Assembly (NCBI GenBank): GCA_022819945.1
Contig: JAJEGI010000030.1
Coordinates: 1-37,749 of the forward strand
From: Candidatus Poribacteria bacterium
Lineage (GTDB): Bacteria > Poribacteria > WGA-4E > WGA-3G
Length of the DNA stretch: 37,749 bases
Direction of reading: 5' to 3'
Shown here: one piece after another, positions 23,738-32,116 of the stretch
How positions within the stretch are numbered: position 1 is the first letter of the stretch
How the letters are laid out: each line of letters starts with the position of its first letter
Made by a program: the position numbers and the translations under genes
The notes under the pieces: generated by a model
The model's database searches: none
What the model was told of the DNA's origin: nothing
What the model saw: the letters and a program-made list of their open reading frames with translations, nothing else

Positions 23738-24148
23738 TTATTCGTCTTCTGATTTTACGAGAGTGAGTGCCGCGGAATTCATGCAATACCGCTTGCCCGT
23801 CGGTGGCGGTCCATCATCGAAAACGTGTCCAAGATGTGCGTCACACCGGCTACAGACGACTTCGACGCGCGGCATGAAAAAAATACTGCGATCCGATTTC
23901 ATCTCAATAGATTCGGGAGAGACAGCCTCCCAGAAACTGGGCCATCCGGTTCCAGAGTCGTACTTGGTTTCCGAACTAAAGAGTGGACTTCCACAACAGA
24001 TACAGTGATAGGTACCCTGCTCTTTACAATCGTGGTATTGCCCTGTAAAAGCACGTTCTGTCCCTTTCTTCCGAGTCACTTTAAATTCTTCAGGTGTCAG
24101 TTGTTCTTTCCACTCTTTTTCTGATTTGATAACTTTTTCTCCATCCAT
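23738..24148 (-). CDS. msrB: peptide methionine (R)-S-oxide reductase MsrB
   Basis: This 136-residue protein is a complete Msr[11 protein letters not shown], zinc ligands Cys49/Cys52 (YHCICCG) and Cys99/Cys102 ([14 protein letters not shown]), GTGWPSFW and the catalytic Cys122 in [11 protein letters not shown]. It reduces the R form of methionine sulfoxide in proteins. No signal peptide, so cytoplasmic. A resolving Cys is not obvious apart from Cys41 and Cys51. It has its own promoter and leads a two-gene unit with the radical SAM/SPASM gene 9 bp downstream. Confidence 0.95.
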   Translation of the reverse strand: MDGEKVIKSEKEWKEQLTPEEFKVTRKKGTERAFTGQYHDCKEQGTYHCICCGSPLFSSETKYDSGTGWPSFWEAVSPESIEMKSDRSIFFMPRVEVVCSRCDAHLGHVFDDGPPPTGKRYCMNSAALTLVKSEDE

Positions 24149-24204
24149 TTTTCATTCCTCTTTATGTATAGGGGCGAATTTACTGTTAAAAGTACTTTAT
24201 GAAT

Positions 24205-24233
24205 ACTATGCCATATTTTCAGAAAAAAATCAA
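24205..24233 (-). promoter_or_regulatory. promoter of msrB-radical SAM unit
   Basis: Minus strand: TTGATT (24228-24233), 17-nt spacer, CATAGT (24205-24210). About 50 nt of leader precede msrB. Confidence 0.6.
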
Positions 24234-24264
24234 GAGCGTTTCAAATATTCGGCATAACCCTTCT

Positions 24265-25479
24265 TTAAACGCTATTTTTCCGTTTACGCTTGACTGCACC
24301 TAAAACCGTACACTTTGTTGCAGAAAGGATCTCGTATCGCACCCCACCCCAAGTAATTTTACGTTGAAATACAGCATATACGGCATTGAGACCCGCGAGG
24401 AATATCCCAACTGAGGTGACGTAAGAGGAGATACTAATTGCCTGCCGTACCTTTGGCATATTTTGGAGCCAGTGGGGTAGATTTTTGGAATAGAGCCGGT
24501 AGCTAAGTGCTTCGAGAAAAATAATAAAGATAACCGGTAGCAGTTCCCGCTTGTGAAATAGAAAGGGGATCGATCCGAACACACAGATGCCTTTTGGCAG
24601 ACACACAAGGAGAGTCACTAACCATTGCACCCAGAGTCCCATGTGAAATGTCATGATTACTTGACGATTGGTAAATTCCATAACCTGGTTCCATGTACGA
24701 TGTGCGGTGTGTGTTATTGCGACACAATCGGGGACAAAATGCACCTTATGTTTAACATCTTGCATTGCGAGCGTTGTGTTAAGGTCTTCGATTGTCGCCT
24801 GCTCCCAACGTTGAAGAATCTGTGATTTTTCGAGCATCTCACGTCGGAAAGCATTAGAGCCGCCCCATACCATTGTGAATGGATGATCGCCTTGAAAACT
24901 CATCTGAAAGTTTACCCAGATGGATTCCGCGAGAGAGGCGATGTTCCATGTTTGTGGGAAATAGAAGCGTCCGCCGACGGTTGTTCCTATTTCCGGTTCT
25001 TGGAGCGGATTCACAAGCAAGGTTAACCAATCTTTTTGGATAGCGACATCTGCATCCACAAACGCGATAACTTCAATATCGTCTGGCAGTTTTTCTATCG
25101 CTGTCAGGAGGTTCTGTACCTTTTGCGAGCGACCGAGGTCGTTGTCAACGATATTCGGTGCTAATAGTACATGGACATTCGGATGCGGTTCGGCAATTTC
25201 GCAGAGGTGTGGATACGACACATCGTGTCCCGTATCGGCTTTTTGGTGTGTGACGAAAAAGACTTCGTATTCACCGGCATACTCTTGGTGCAAAAGTCCT
25301 TTGGCGTGTGCTTCTGTCTCAGCATCCCATCCGTAATGCGGTGCAATAATTGCCGTCTTTGGTGTGTAATCAGGTCTCTTCGTGTTCCGTTCGCGCCGGG
25401 TGTAGAGAAAAGATCGACTAATAATGAAGAGTTCAACAATAAAGAAAAAATAAGCGGTTGCGATAATATACGTCTGCAT
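24265..25479 (-). CDS. membrane-bound family 2 glycosyltransferase
   Basis: The start is set at the ATG at 25479 (404 residues); a TTG at 25488 is also in frame. An N-terminal helix (TAYFFFIVELFIISRSFL) is followed by a GT2 domain: KTAIIAPHYGWDAETEAHAK, the DxD motif in IAFVDADVAIQKDW, GGSNAFRREML and the catalytic-base-like Glu-Asp of ATIEDLNTTLAM. Three or four C-terminal helices (WVQWLVTLLVCLPKGICVFG, LLPVIFIIFLEALSY, ISSYVTSVGIFLAGLNAVYA) anchor it. The layout fits ceramide-glucosyltransferase-like or hopanoid/polysaccharide GT2 enzymes; the classical QxxRW is reduced to NRQ. Acceptor unknown. It follows the DUF4340-type gene by 12 bp. Confidence 0.85.
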   Translation of the reverse strand: MQTYIIATAYFFFIVELFIISRSFLYTRRERNTKRPDYTPKTAIIAPHYGWDAETEAHAKGLLHQEYAGEYEVFFVTHQKADTGHDVSYPHLCEIAEPHPNVHVLLAPNIVDNDLGRSQKVQNLLTAIEKLPDDIEVIAFVDADVAIQKDWLTLLVNPLQEPEIGTTVGGRFYFPQTWNIASLAESIWVNFQMSFQGDHPFTMVWGGSNAFRREMLEKSQILQRWEQATIEDLNTTLAMQDVKHKVHFVPDCVAITHTAHRTWNQVMEFTNRQVIMTFHMGLWVQWLVTLLVCLPKGICVFGSIPFLFHKRELLPVIFIIFLEALSYRLYSKNLPHWLQNMPKVRQAISISSYVTSVGIFLAGLNAVYAVFQRKITWGGVRYEILSATKCTVLGAVKRKRKNSV

Positions 25480-25491
25480 AGCGTTCAACCA

Positions 25492-27294
25492 TTACTGTTC
25501 CGAAATACGAATATATTCAAGGGGTGTTTTCAGTTTTTGAATGCGTTCTGCATTGAGTAGAAAAATTAAATTCGGTTCATGTTGAAACCTGGCATAGGAA
25601 CGTCCGGACGCATCTGTTTTGCCAACTTGCAGGGTATATACTTTCTGGTCCCGCAGCTCGATGGTCAGTTGTACACTCGGTTGACTGAAACCTGTAACAG
25701 CATCAGTAGGTATAGATTTATCCGCTATAAATGCATCTACCATTAGGTCATCGAGTTCATAGATGATAGCGTTTACTTCTCTGTTGTTTGCGTCCTCTCG
25801 TACGGGTGCGGTGAGCCGCCAGTTGGTCCCGAGGCGTTGGCATGTGAAAGGCTCTTCTCCAGCCAAAGTTGAGGTCAATCGCATCGCGTCGTCGATATGA
25901 AAATTGAGCACTTGTTTATCGCGTAGCCATGCTGCCCCTAAGGCAATCTTATCGATTAAGGCACGTTTAACACGAGTGACTTGGGCGGACTGCTCGGCTT
26001 TAGCATAGACAGTTCCGTCCTGTATATAGTTCCCGATAAGCAGAACGGCAGGTTTTTCCTCACCGCGTTGCGTGAACGCAACCTCAATTGAGGGTGGTGC
26101 CAATCCATACGACACAAAATTGTGATTAGGACCCTCAACGAATGCGGCAGCTTCAAGAGAATCTACACCAAAGAGCAGATCGTCCACCGCATCCGCGTCT
26201 GCCTTTATTTTTCCTGTCGGCGTTTGCAATTCCCAAATGTTATCAAAGTTTTTCGTGCAAATAGTCGTTTCGTTAGCCTGTTTGATTTCAATGCGGATTG
26301 TATCGGTACGTTGAAAGTCGATAACCCGTTTATCACGCAGATCAAAGACAGATTTATTGAGTAAATTGTAGACATCCTCAGACACGGTATAGATGGCATC
26401 TTGATGGACGGAGACCTTAACATAGACATGCTCTTGTGTTCCGGGCTCTGCTGGTAGTGCCGAACCGATGCTGAGTGTGTAGGTGCCATCTCTGTCATTG
26501 ATTACCACCCGAATGCGCGGTGTATCCAACCCGTATTTCTCCAACCGTGCGGGGACGTTGGCATCCGTGCCGTCTGCCTCAAAAGTCGATACTTTCAATG
26601 CACGCAATTCCGAGAGAAGCGTTTCAATCTCTTCCGCGTCCGCCTTCGCTTCAATGGGGTATAGGACATGCCATATATCGTCTTGTTTCACACAACCAAT
26701 TGAGTTCTTCTGCTGAAGTTGAATGGCAGACACGGTTTCGGTATTGAATTTAAGCATTGACCGGTCACGGAGGTCGGTCGGCGATTTCGTCAGATCATCA
26801 AGTGCACTGGATTCGATGAGAAAAATATGTGCTTCCGACTGTTCCTTCACATATACAGAGAAGTTAATCGCCTTTTTGCCAATAAGAAAGGTTGCTGTTG
26901 GAGAGCCGCCTTTTGTCCAAAGCGAGAGGCTTATACTCGGTGTATCCAGCCCATATTGTGCTAACTCGGTTACTTCAAGTTTTTGCTTGACGCGTTTGTT
27001 GAGGATGTCATCTAACATCTGACTGACTTTCTCGCTGTCAGCATCCGCCTGAAATGGTTTTGCTAATTGCCAGTCGCCGATTGTGTCTTTTACCAAATTC
27101 AAGTCTTGATATGCTGCATCTGCAAACGAGATTTCCACCTGTTCGACCTGATCGCGCGGCACATCATAAACCTGATGGATCATCGGTTTCTCGTCCGTTG
27201 ATGCGTCATCAGGCGATTCCCGAAAAAAAAGGTAATATGCGCCGCCAATGGCTATGAGGAGGATAATGATGATCAGCGTTGTCTTAAAGTTCAC
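25492..27294 (-). CDS. DUF4340-type repeat protein of a Gld-like ABC module
   Basis: The GTG at 27294 (AAGGAG upstream, GTGA overlap with the preceding stop) gives 600 residues. After an N-terminal anchor (TTLIIIILLIAIGGAYYLFF) come four similar units of about 130 residues. Each has a QLAKPFQADADSEKVSQ-type strand-helix and a GLDTPSISLSLW-type strand, and units are separated by LRDRSMLKF, LRDKRVIDF, LRDKQVLNF. This is the DUF4340 architecture, regularly found next to GldG-type proteins in bacteria. It is presumably periplasmic and membrane-tethered, acting with the permease and GldG; its mechanism is unknown. Confidence 0.85.
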   Translation of the reverse strand: MNFKTTLIIIILLIAIGGAYYLFFRESPDDASTDEKPMIHQVYDVPRDQVEQVEISFADAAYQDLNLVKDTIGDWQLAKPFQADADSEKVSQMLDDILNKRVKQKLEVTELAQYGLDTPSISLSLWTKGGSPTATFLIGKKAINFSVYVKEQSEAHIFLIESSALDDLTKSPTDLRDRSMLKFNTETVSAIQLQQKNSIGCVKQDDIWHVLYPIEAKADAEEIETLLSELRALKVSTFEADGTDANVPARLEKYGLDTPRIRVVINDRDGTYTLSIGSALPAEPGTQEHVYVKVSVHQDAIYTVSEDVYNLLNKSVFDLRDKRVIDFQRTDTIRIEIKQANETTICTKNFDNIWELQTPTGKIKADADAVDDLLFGVDSLEAAAFVEGPNHNFVSYGLAPPSIEVAFTQRGEEKPAVLLIGNYIQDGTVYAKAEQSAQVTRVKRALIDKIALGAAWLRDKQVLNFHIDDAMRLTSTLAGEEPFTCQRLGTNWRLTAPVREDANNREVNAIIYELDDLMVDAFIADKSIPTDAVTGFSQPSVQLTIELRDQKVYTLQVGKTDASGRSYARFQHEPNLIFLLNAERIQKLKTPLEYIRISEQ

Positions 27295-28904
27295 GCGTTC
27301 TCTCCTTTGCGGCGCTGCCACCAGACGGTTAATCCGGCAATAAACACGATGATCGGAATGAAAAAGACGGAAGTTATCTGTACGACGCGCACATCTTGGA
27401 GCGTCATCTCTCGCAGTGCTTGCTGACGTAAATCAATTGGACGGATTGCGACGAGGTCATCTTCTAATGTGAGCCAATTAATTGCGGCTAAGAAGAGGTC
27501 TCGGTTCGGTGCTCGGAAAATGGCGTTCGCTGCGAAATCTGAATCCCCGAAAACGACAATTCGGGTTGGACCGCGTGTGGTGTCTCCGTTGCCATCTGTG
27601 TCATTTTTCCGTTCAATCGCGACAGCAACAGACACTGGGGGTGGTGTATCTACACCGGCGGTATAGGTGAAATCGGTGAAATCTTCGCTGAAGGTGCCGT
27701 CGGTTTCACGCTGTGTTTCACCCCAACTGCCTCCGATGCCGCCGACTGTGTTCAAGAGCGTCCGGACACTGAGGTTGGCGGGTCTGTCTGCAATCGGTGT
27801 GACAGACCGCGTTACCGGAAACGTTACGGTATCTCGCATAGAAAGTGTAATATCGTGTGGTTGCGGTTCAGGTAATAGGGCAATGGGGCCGCCAAACCAG
27901 ATTGCGTATCGGACATGGTCAAGGACGAGATCGTTTCCTATCGTGACACCCCATCTCTTCATGAGTCGGACGAGTCCGCTATTTATATCTTTAGCTGAGG
28001 TTACCGATGGATCCAGCAGCAGGAATAGTTTCCCGTTCCGCGTTAAATACTTTTCTACGGCATTGAGTTCGGGACGCGCGAAAGCAGCCTTTGGTCCCGC
28101 AATCACGAGTGCCTCACAGTCTGCTGGTATATCGGGTTTCGTCGAAAGCGAAAGCGGGAACGCAGCGTAATTCTGGTGCTCCAGTTCCGCTTTCACATCA
28201 CTATATCCGTTGTTAAGCAGATCATCAATACTGTGTTCCTCATGACCGACGAGGAAATAGATTTTTTTCGTTTCATTGCGGATCAGCTTAAGGATCGCAC
28301 TTGTGAATTTCTGCTCATCAACGATGGTTACCTTCTCTTGTCCGTCTTCACTTTTAAAAATGACGGTTCCATCCCGTAGAATATTATACATCTCCGTAAA
28401 TTGGATATCTGTGACAGGGTTTTTAAATGAAATGGTTAGAAATTTGGTTTCACGTGCGTACAATTCTAACATTTCTTCTGCACGTGCTGCCGCTTGTGCG
28501 TTTTGTGAACTGTTTTTACTGAAAAACGCTATGACTTCAATATCTTTTTTAAGGCTTTTAAGGACGGTCTTCGTCTGTTCCGAGATTGTATAGAGTTGGA
28601 GTGTCGTTAAATCCGCTCTCTTATCGAAGCGGTGTGTGATAATGGCGTTGGCGAAAACAGCGATGCCGATAACCCCAACAATGCTGAGTGCGACGTTTGC
28701 ACCGTAGCGGGCTTGACGACTAACGAAGAAATTTACAAAATCGGCGAATCGTAACCGCGCAAAAATAACGAGTGAGACGAGTGCGAGGAGCAAGCAGATC
28801 CAAAAAACAACCCATGCCCGGAAAAGCCCACTGGCAGTTGCGATAAAACTAAAAATCAACGCAAGAAGCCCAAAAAGCGGGCCAGCGATGCTTTTTTTCG
28901 GCAT
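27291..28904 (-). CDS. GldG-like ABC-type auxiliary protein
   Basis: This 537-residue protein has three membrane helices near the N-terminus (residues 7-30, 31-50, 70-90), a periplasmic body and a C-terminal helix (ITSVFFIPIIVFIAGLTVWW). The body shows ADLTTLQLYTISEQTKTVLK followed by KDIEVIAFFSKN, KIYFLVGHEEHSIDD and LFLLLDPSVTS, as in the ABC-transporter auxiliary domain of GldG and IFT52-like proteins. GldF/GldG were found as gliding-motility ABC components in Bacteroidetes, but homologues are widespread outside gliding bacteria. It sits 3 bp after the permease gene and overlaps the DUF4340 gene by 4 bp, so all three are translated together. Confidence 0.88.
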   Translation of the reverse strand: MPKKSIAGPLFGLLALIFSFIATASGLFRAWVVFWICLLLALVSLVIFARLRFADFVNFFVSRQARYGANVALSIVGVIGIAVFANAIITHRFDKRADLTTLQLYTISEQTKTVLKSLKKDIEVIAFFSKNSSQNAQAAARAEEMLELYARETKFLTISFKNPVTDIQFTEMYNILRDGTVIFKSEDGQEKVTIVDEQKFTSAILKLIRNETKKIYFLVGHEEHSIDDLLNNGYSDVKAELEHQNYAAFPLSLSTKPDIPADCEALVIAGPKAAFARPELNAVEKYLTRNGKLFLLLDPSVTSAKDINSGLVRLMKRWGVTIGNDLVLDHVRYAIWFGGPIALLPEPQPHDITLSMRDTVTFPVTRSVTPIADRPANLSVRTLLNTVGGIGGSWGETQRETDGTFSEDFTDFTYTAGVDTPPPVSVAVAIERKNDTDGNGDTTRGPTRIVVFGDSDFAANAIFRAPNRDLFLAAINWLTLEDDLVAIRPIDLRQQALREMTLQDVRVVQITSVFFIPIIVFIAGLTVWWQRRKGENA

Positions 28905-28907
28905 GTC

Positions 28908-29633
28908 CTACCTCCACTTTGATGATTCAATGGACTTGAACGTTGCAAACAGGCAAACAGATGTAAAACTAACGTAGTACACAACATCTTTCAGGGGGAT
29001 AACGCCGCGGGCAAAGTCATTGTAGTGTTCGGATAGCGACAGGTAACTTAAAAACTCCCCGATCATGCCACCGCGAGCTGCGAGTGCACCGACCACCCAT
29101 AATGTTAGGAGAATGCCGAAACTCGTCAGTGCCGCAACGAGTTGGTTCTTGCACATTGATGACATGAGTAGACCTAATGCCAAAAAGGAAAAAGTAATCA
29201 GGATAACGCCGAGATAACCGCTGAATAGGAGACCGATGTCCAAGTAACCGAACCGTTGCGTTAAAAGCGGGAACAGGAGCGTCAAGCCGAGTATAATCAG
29301 CATCAGTGTGGCACTGGCAAGAAATTTGCCGAGGACCACCTGTCCATCTGTAATCGGTGATGTGAGAAGCAGTTCAATTGTTCCCGATTTCCGCTCCTCC
29401 GCAAAGAGTTTCATTGTCAACACCGGCGTAAAAAAGAGCAAGATGATCGCCATATTCCTGAAAAGTATTTCCATCACCACTGCGCCGGTACCGCCTTGTC
29501 CACTTGTACCAATGAGTGCGAGAGAGAAAAGGAACCCTAAGATCGTTGTGAAAACGAAGCAGACGAAATAGGCGATAGGTGAGACGAAATAGGTGTAAAG
29601 TTCTTTTGCGCAAACTGCCAGAATATTCCTCAT
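28908..29633 (-). CDS. ABC-2 type permease, GldF-like
   Basis: This 241-residue protein has six membrane helices and the conserved cytoplasmic loop KLFAEERKSGTIELLLTSPI between helices 2 and 3, diagnostic of ABC-2/GldF permeases. It starts MRNILAVCAKELYTYFVSPI, again typical. It would form the channel of an ABC transporter; the ATP-binding subunit (GldA-like) is not in this window and must be encoded elsewhere. AGGAA lies 9 nt before the ATG. It follows the chlorite-dismutase-family gene by 35 bp. Confidence 0.9.
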   Translation of the reverse strand: MRNILAVCAKELYTYFVSPIAYFVCFVFTTILGFLFSLALIGTSGQGGTGAVVMEILFRNMAIILLFFTPVLTMKLFAEERKSGTIELLLTSPITDGQVVLGKFLASATLMLIILGLTLLFPLLTQRFGYLDIGLLFSGYLGVILITFSFLALGLLMSSMCKNQLVAALTSFGILLTLWVVGALAARGGMIGEFLSYLSLSEHYNDFARGVIPLKDVVYYVSFTSVCLFATFKSIESSKWR

Positions 29634-29668
29634 TTTTTCACTGTTCCTTGTGGTTCGGTTAGGCGGAT

Positions 29669-30421
29669 TTATCTAAATCTCTTTCCGTTTAAAAGTCGCT
29701 CCCGAACCTTTCCGACAAAGAAGGGACCCAACGATTCGATGTATTTGGTTGTCTGTTCTGTTTGCCGCATATCCTGTATCAACCGTGATAACGGATATAA
29801 ATCTGGACCGACTAACCCGATAACGAATTCATTATCATTTGTATCTAACCCGAAGCATGCGAGTCGGATGTCGCTGGCATAGCCGCCAGCGGCGTAACTG
29901 CGGCCGAGCATGGCGTGTTCACCTAAAATCCGCCCACGTTCACGGTGTTCGAGACGATAGAATTCGGGATTTCGGCGTAACGGATACCAAATTGCCCACG
30001 GAAAATCAGGGTTCAATGCGTTTTGAAGCGGTTTATTGAGGAGCCACTCTTCCAGATTCGGTTCTCTCCCGCTTGAATAGGTGCGACCGGTCATCGTCAT
30101 TTCCGGACGATATGAAAGATTCGCAGCCTGTTGGAGTCCTGTCAATAGATCTCGCGCCTCTGTTGCTAACACCGCTGGGTTTTCTACAATAAAAAGTACA
30201 CCGATGCCTGTGGGATTATTGATATCGGTGTAGAGTACCGCGTTCAAATTGCTCTTTTCAAGGACTTCAACAATATTATTTGGATCTAAGCAGTCTTCAA
30301 AAACATGGAGTTGAAGGAACAGTCGTTGGTCGCTGGCTTGGGGTTCGCCGTCAATCGGTGCACCGACTTCTCGAAGGTCTACCGGTTCGGGTCGCGGTGG
30401 TCGCTGTTGTTCAGTGTTCAT
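29669..30421 (-). CDS. chlorite dismutase/HemQ-family protein
   Basis: This 250-residue protein belongs to the chlorite dismutase superfamily: LFLQLHVFEDCLDPNNIVEV, then MTMTGRTYSSGREPNLEEWL, WAIWYPLRRNPEFYRLEHRE, GRILGEHAMLGRSYA and DIRLACFGLDTNDNEFVIGL. The His of GEHAML (169) corresponds to the proximal haem ligand. The two-half ferredoxin-like architecture and length fit both coproheme decarboxylase and the less studied clade that carries the WYPLRR phrase; no Cld-type chlorite activity is assumed. The Pro-rich N-terminus (about 30 residues) is probably disordered. It is the first gene of the GldFG-type run, perhaps by chance. Confidence 0.88.
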   Translation of the reverse strand: MNTEQQRPPRPEPVDLREVGAPIDGEPQASDQRLFLQLHVFEDCLDPNNIVEVLEKSNLNAVLYTDINNPTGIGVLFIVENPAVLATEARDLLTGLQQAANLSYRPEMTMTGRTYSSGREPNLEEWLLNKPLQNALNPDFPWAIWYPLRRNPEFYRLEHRERGRILGEHAMLGRSYAAGGYASDIRLACFGLDTNDNEFVIGLVGPDLYPLSRLIQDMRQTEQTTKYIESLGPFFVGKVRERLLNGKRFR

Positions 30422-30503
30422 AATTTATAGGCTTCTGGGCTGCACTCCTCTTCGTTTCGAGCAGGTTTCCGATTATCATAACTATTATATCTTAAAGCAC
30501 CTT

Positions 30504-30542
30504 GAGGGACCTGACCCTCTTTTAACTGATAACTGATAACTA
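30504..30542. repeat. GAGGG hairpin plus heptamer repeat
   Basis: GAGGG (30504-30508) and CCCTC (30515-30519) can pair; immediately after, AACTGATAACTGATAACTA (30524-30542) repeats the heptamer run seen at 11732-11749. The element touches the stop codon of the ClpX-like gene. Confidence 0.5.
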
Positions 30543-30543
30543 T

Positions 30544-32109
30544 TCAACGTTTGGTGGTATAGGATGCACGAATCCACTCTTCAAGTACCTGATCCGGGTT
30601 TTCCACGACTCCCTTGGGGAAGGTGAACGTGGATTGTCCGGTATTCTGCTTGATGAGGTTCAAACCGTGTTGGTAACTTTCAAGGAGTTGATCGCAGATC
30701 TGCTCTATCGCCTTTTCTTCTGCGATTGCACGTTCACAGATAAGTGCAGTGGCTTCAGCATCGAACTGAATCTGTAGTTGGTGATCAGTCTGGAATTGTG
30801 CCTCATACCGACGTACCTGCTCGTGCATCACCATATTTCGATTGTAGTCGGCATCTTTAATTATGTGTTTTAGTTCGGTGTCCGGGTCATCTACGACTGC
30901 AGCAGTGACAACGAATTCATTAACGCCGGTGGAAGGGAGTTCAAATTTGTAGTTCCGCAAAACCTTTTCACAGACTGTCATTAACGCGCGCGCCCCTGTC
31001 TTTTGTTCAATGGCTTTTTCGGCGATTCGGCGTAAACCGTTGTCCGAAAACAGGACTGTGATGCCATACGCACGAAACGCGTTCTCATATTGCCGGATAA
31101 TAGAGCCTTCGGAGTGTTTCAAAATATGGAACAGGTCGTCTACTGCAAGTTCACTGCAAACAACATGAACGGGCAGTCGTCCGATGAATTCGGGTTCAAA
31201 ACCGAAGTCGATGAAATCCTTGGGTGTGACGCTTTCAAAGTATTGTGAGGTATCATCGGTTTGGCTGGTGATCTCAGCGTTGAACCCGATTCTGCTTTGA
31301 TGCATGCGTTTCTTGATAATCTTCTCCAGACCGGTAAACGCACCGCTGATGATAAACAGAATATGCCGCGTGTTGATGACCTCTTTCTCAACCTTACCGC
31401 TTTTCTGAAATTCCATTGCAGCACGCATCTGTGAAGCGACATCGTTGCCAGCACGCAGATCGACTTCGGTCTCCTCCATCAATTTGAGAAGCCCGATTTG
31501 CACACCGCGTCCGCTCACGTCGCGTCCGATGATATTCGGGGGTGTCGAGATTTTGTCCGCTTCGTCGAGGTAGATAATGCCGTATTGTGCCAATTCGAGG
31601 TTGTCATCGGCTTGTGTTACCAATTCACGAATTAAGTCGTCAACATTGGCACCGACGTAACCTGTTTCGCTAAATCGGGTAGCATCCGCTTTGACAAACG
31701 GCACGCCGATGAGTTTGGCGATGTGTCGGATGAGATACGTCTTGCCGACGCCCGTTGGACCGAGCATGACGATGTTCTGTTTTGAGTAATCGGTATCAGC
31801 GACATCCGGATTTTCGTGGCATTCTCGGACGTGGTTGTAGTGGTCACAGACCGCAATCGCGAGGGCTTTCTTCGCTTCGTCTTGCTTAATCACGTACCGG
31901 TCGAGGTATTTCTTAATCTCTTTGGGTTTGAGATCAAACTTCAGATCGAAGGTCTTTTTCGGTTCGGGTGCCTCGGCTTCTCCTTCAGGTGTAGGCTCGT
32001 TTGCAGTCGCGTTTATCAAGCGGACGGTGCCACCGTACTTTTTTTCCCAAAATTCTTGGAATTCCTTTTCAATTTCTTCAGGAGTGGGTATTTTCTTGTT
32101 CGTGTTCAT
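30544..32109 (-). CDS. ClpX-like AAA+ ATPase without zinc-binding domain
   Basis: Start chosen at the ATG at 32109 (AGGA 9 nt upstream, 7 bp after the previous stop), giving 521 residues. The AAA+ core matches ClpX: KEIKKYLDRYVIKQDEAKKA, Walker A GPTGVGKTYLIR, Walker B IIYLDEADKI, pore-region GRDVSGRGVQIGLLKLMEET, GAFTGLEKIIKKRM, an intact IGF loop (SRIGFNAE) used by ClpX to dock ClpP, GFEPEFIGRLPV and KTGARALM (sensor 2). In place of the N-terminal Cys4 zinc domain is a charged linker (TPEGEAEAPEPKK), and an extra C-terminal region of about 110 residues (YNRNMVMHEQVRRYEAQFQT onward) is present. It may be a dedicated unfoldase with its own adaptor specificity. Confidence 0.85.
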   Translation of the reverse strand: MNTNKKIPTPEEIEKEFQEFWEKKYGGTVRLINATANEPTPEGEAEAPEPKKTFDLKFDLKPKEIKKYLDRYVIKQDEAKKALAIAVCDHYNHVRECHENPDVADTDYSKQNIVMLGPTGVGKTYLIRHIAKLIGVPFVKADATRFSETGYVGANVDDLIRELVTQADDNLELAQYGIIYLDEADKISTPPNIIGRDVSGRGVQIGLLKLMEETEVDLRAGNDVASQMRAAMEFQKSGKVEKEVINTRHILFIISGAFTGLEKIIKKRMHQSRIGFNAEITSQTDDTSQYFESVTPKDFIDFGFEPEFIGRLPVHVVCSELAVDDLFHILKHSEGSIIRQYENAFRAYGITVLFSDNGLRRIAEKAIEQKTGARALMTVCEKVLRNYKFELPSTGVNEFVVTAAVVDDPDTELKHIIKDADYNRNMVMHEQVRRYEAQFQTDHQLQIQFDAEATALICERAIAEEKAIEQICDQLLESYQHGLNLIKQNTGQSTFTFPKGVVENPDQVLEEWIRASYTTKR

Positions 32110-32116
32110 AGTTTCG

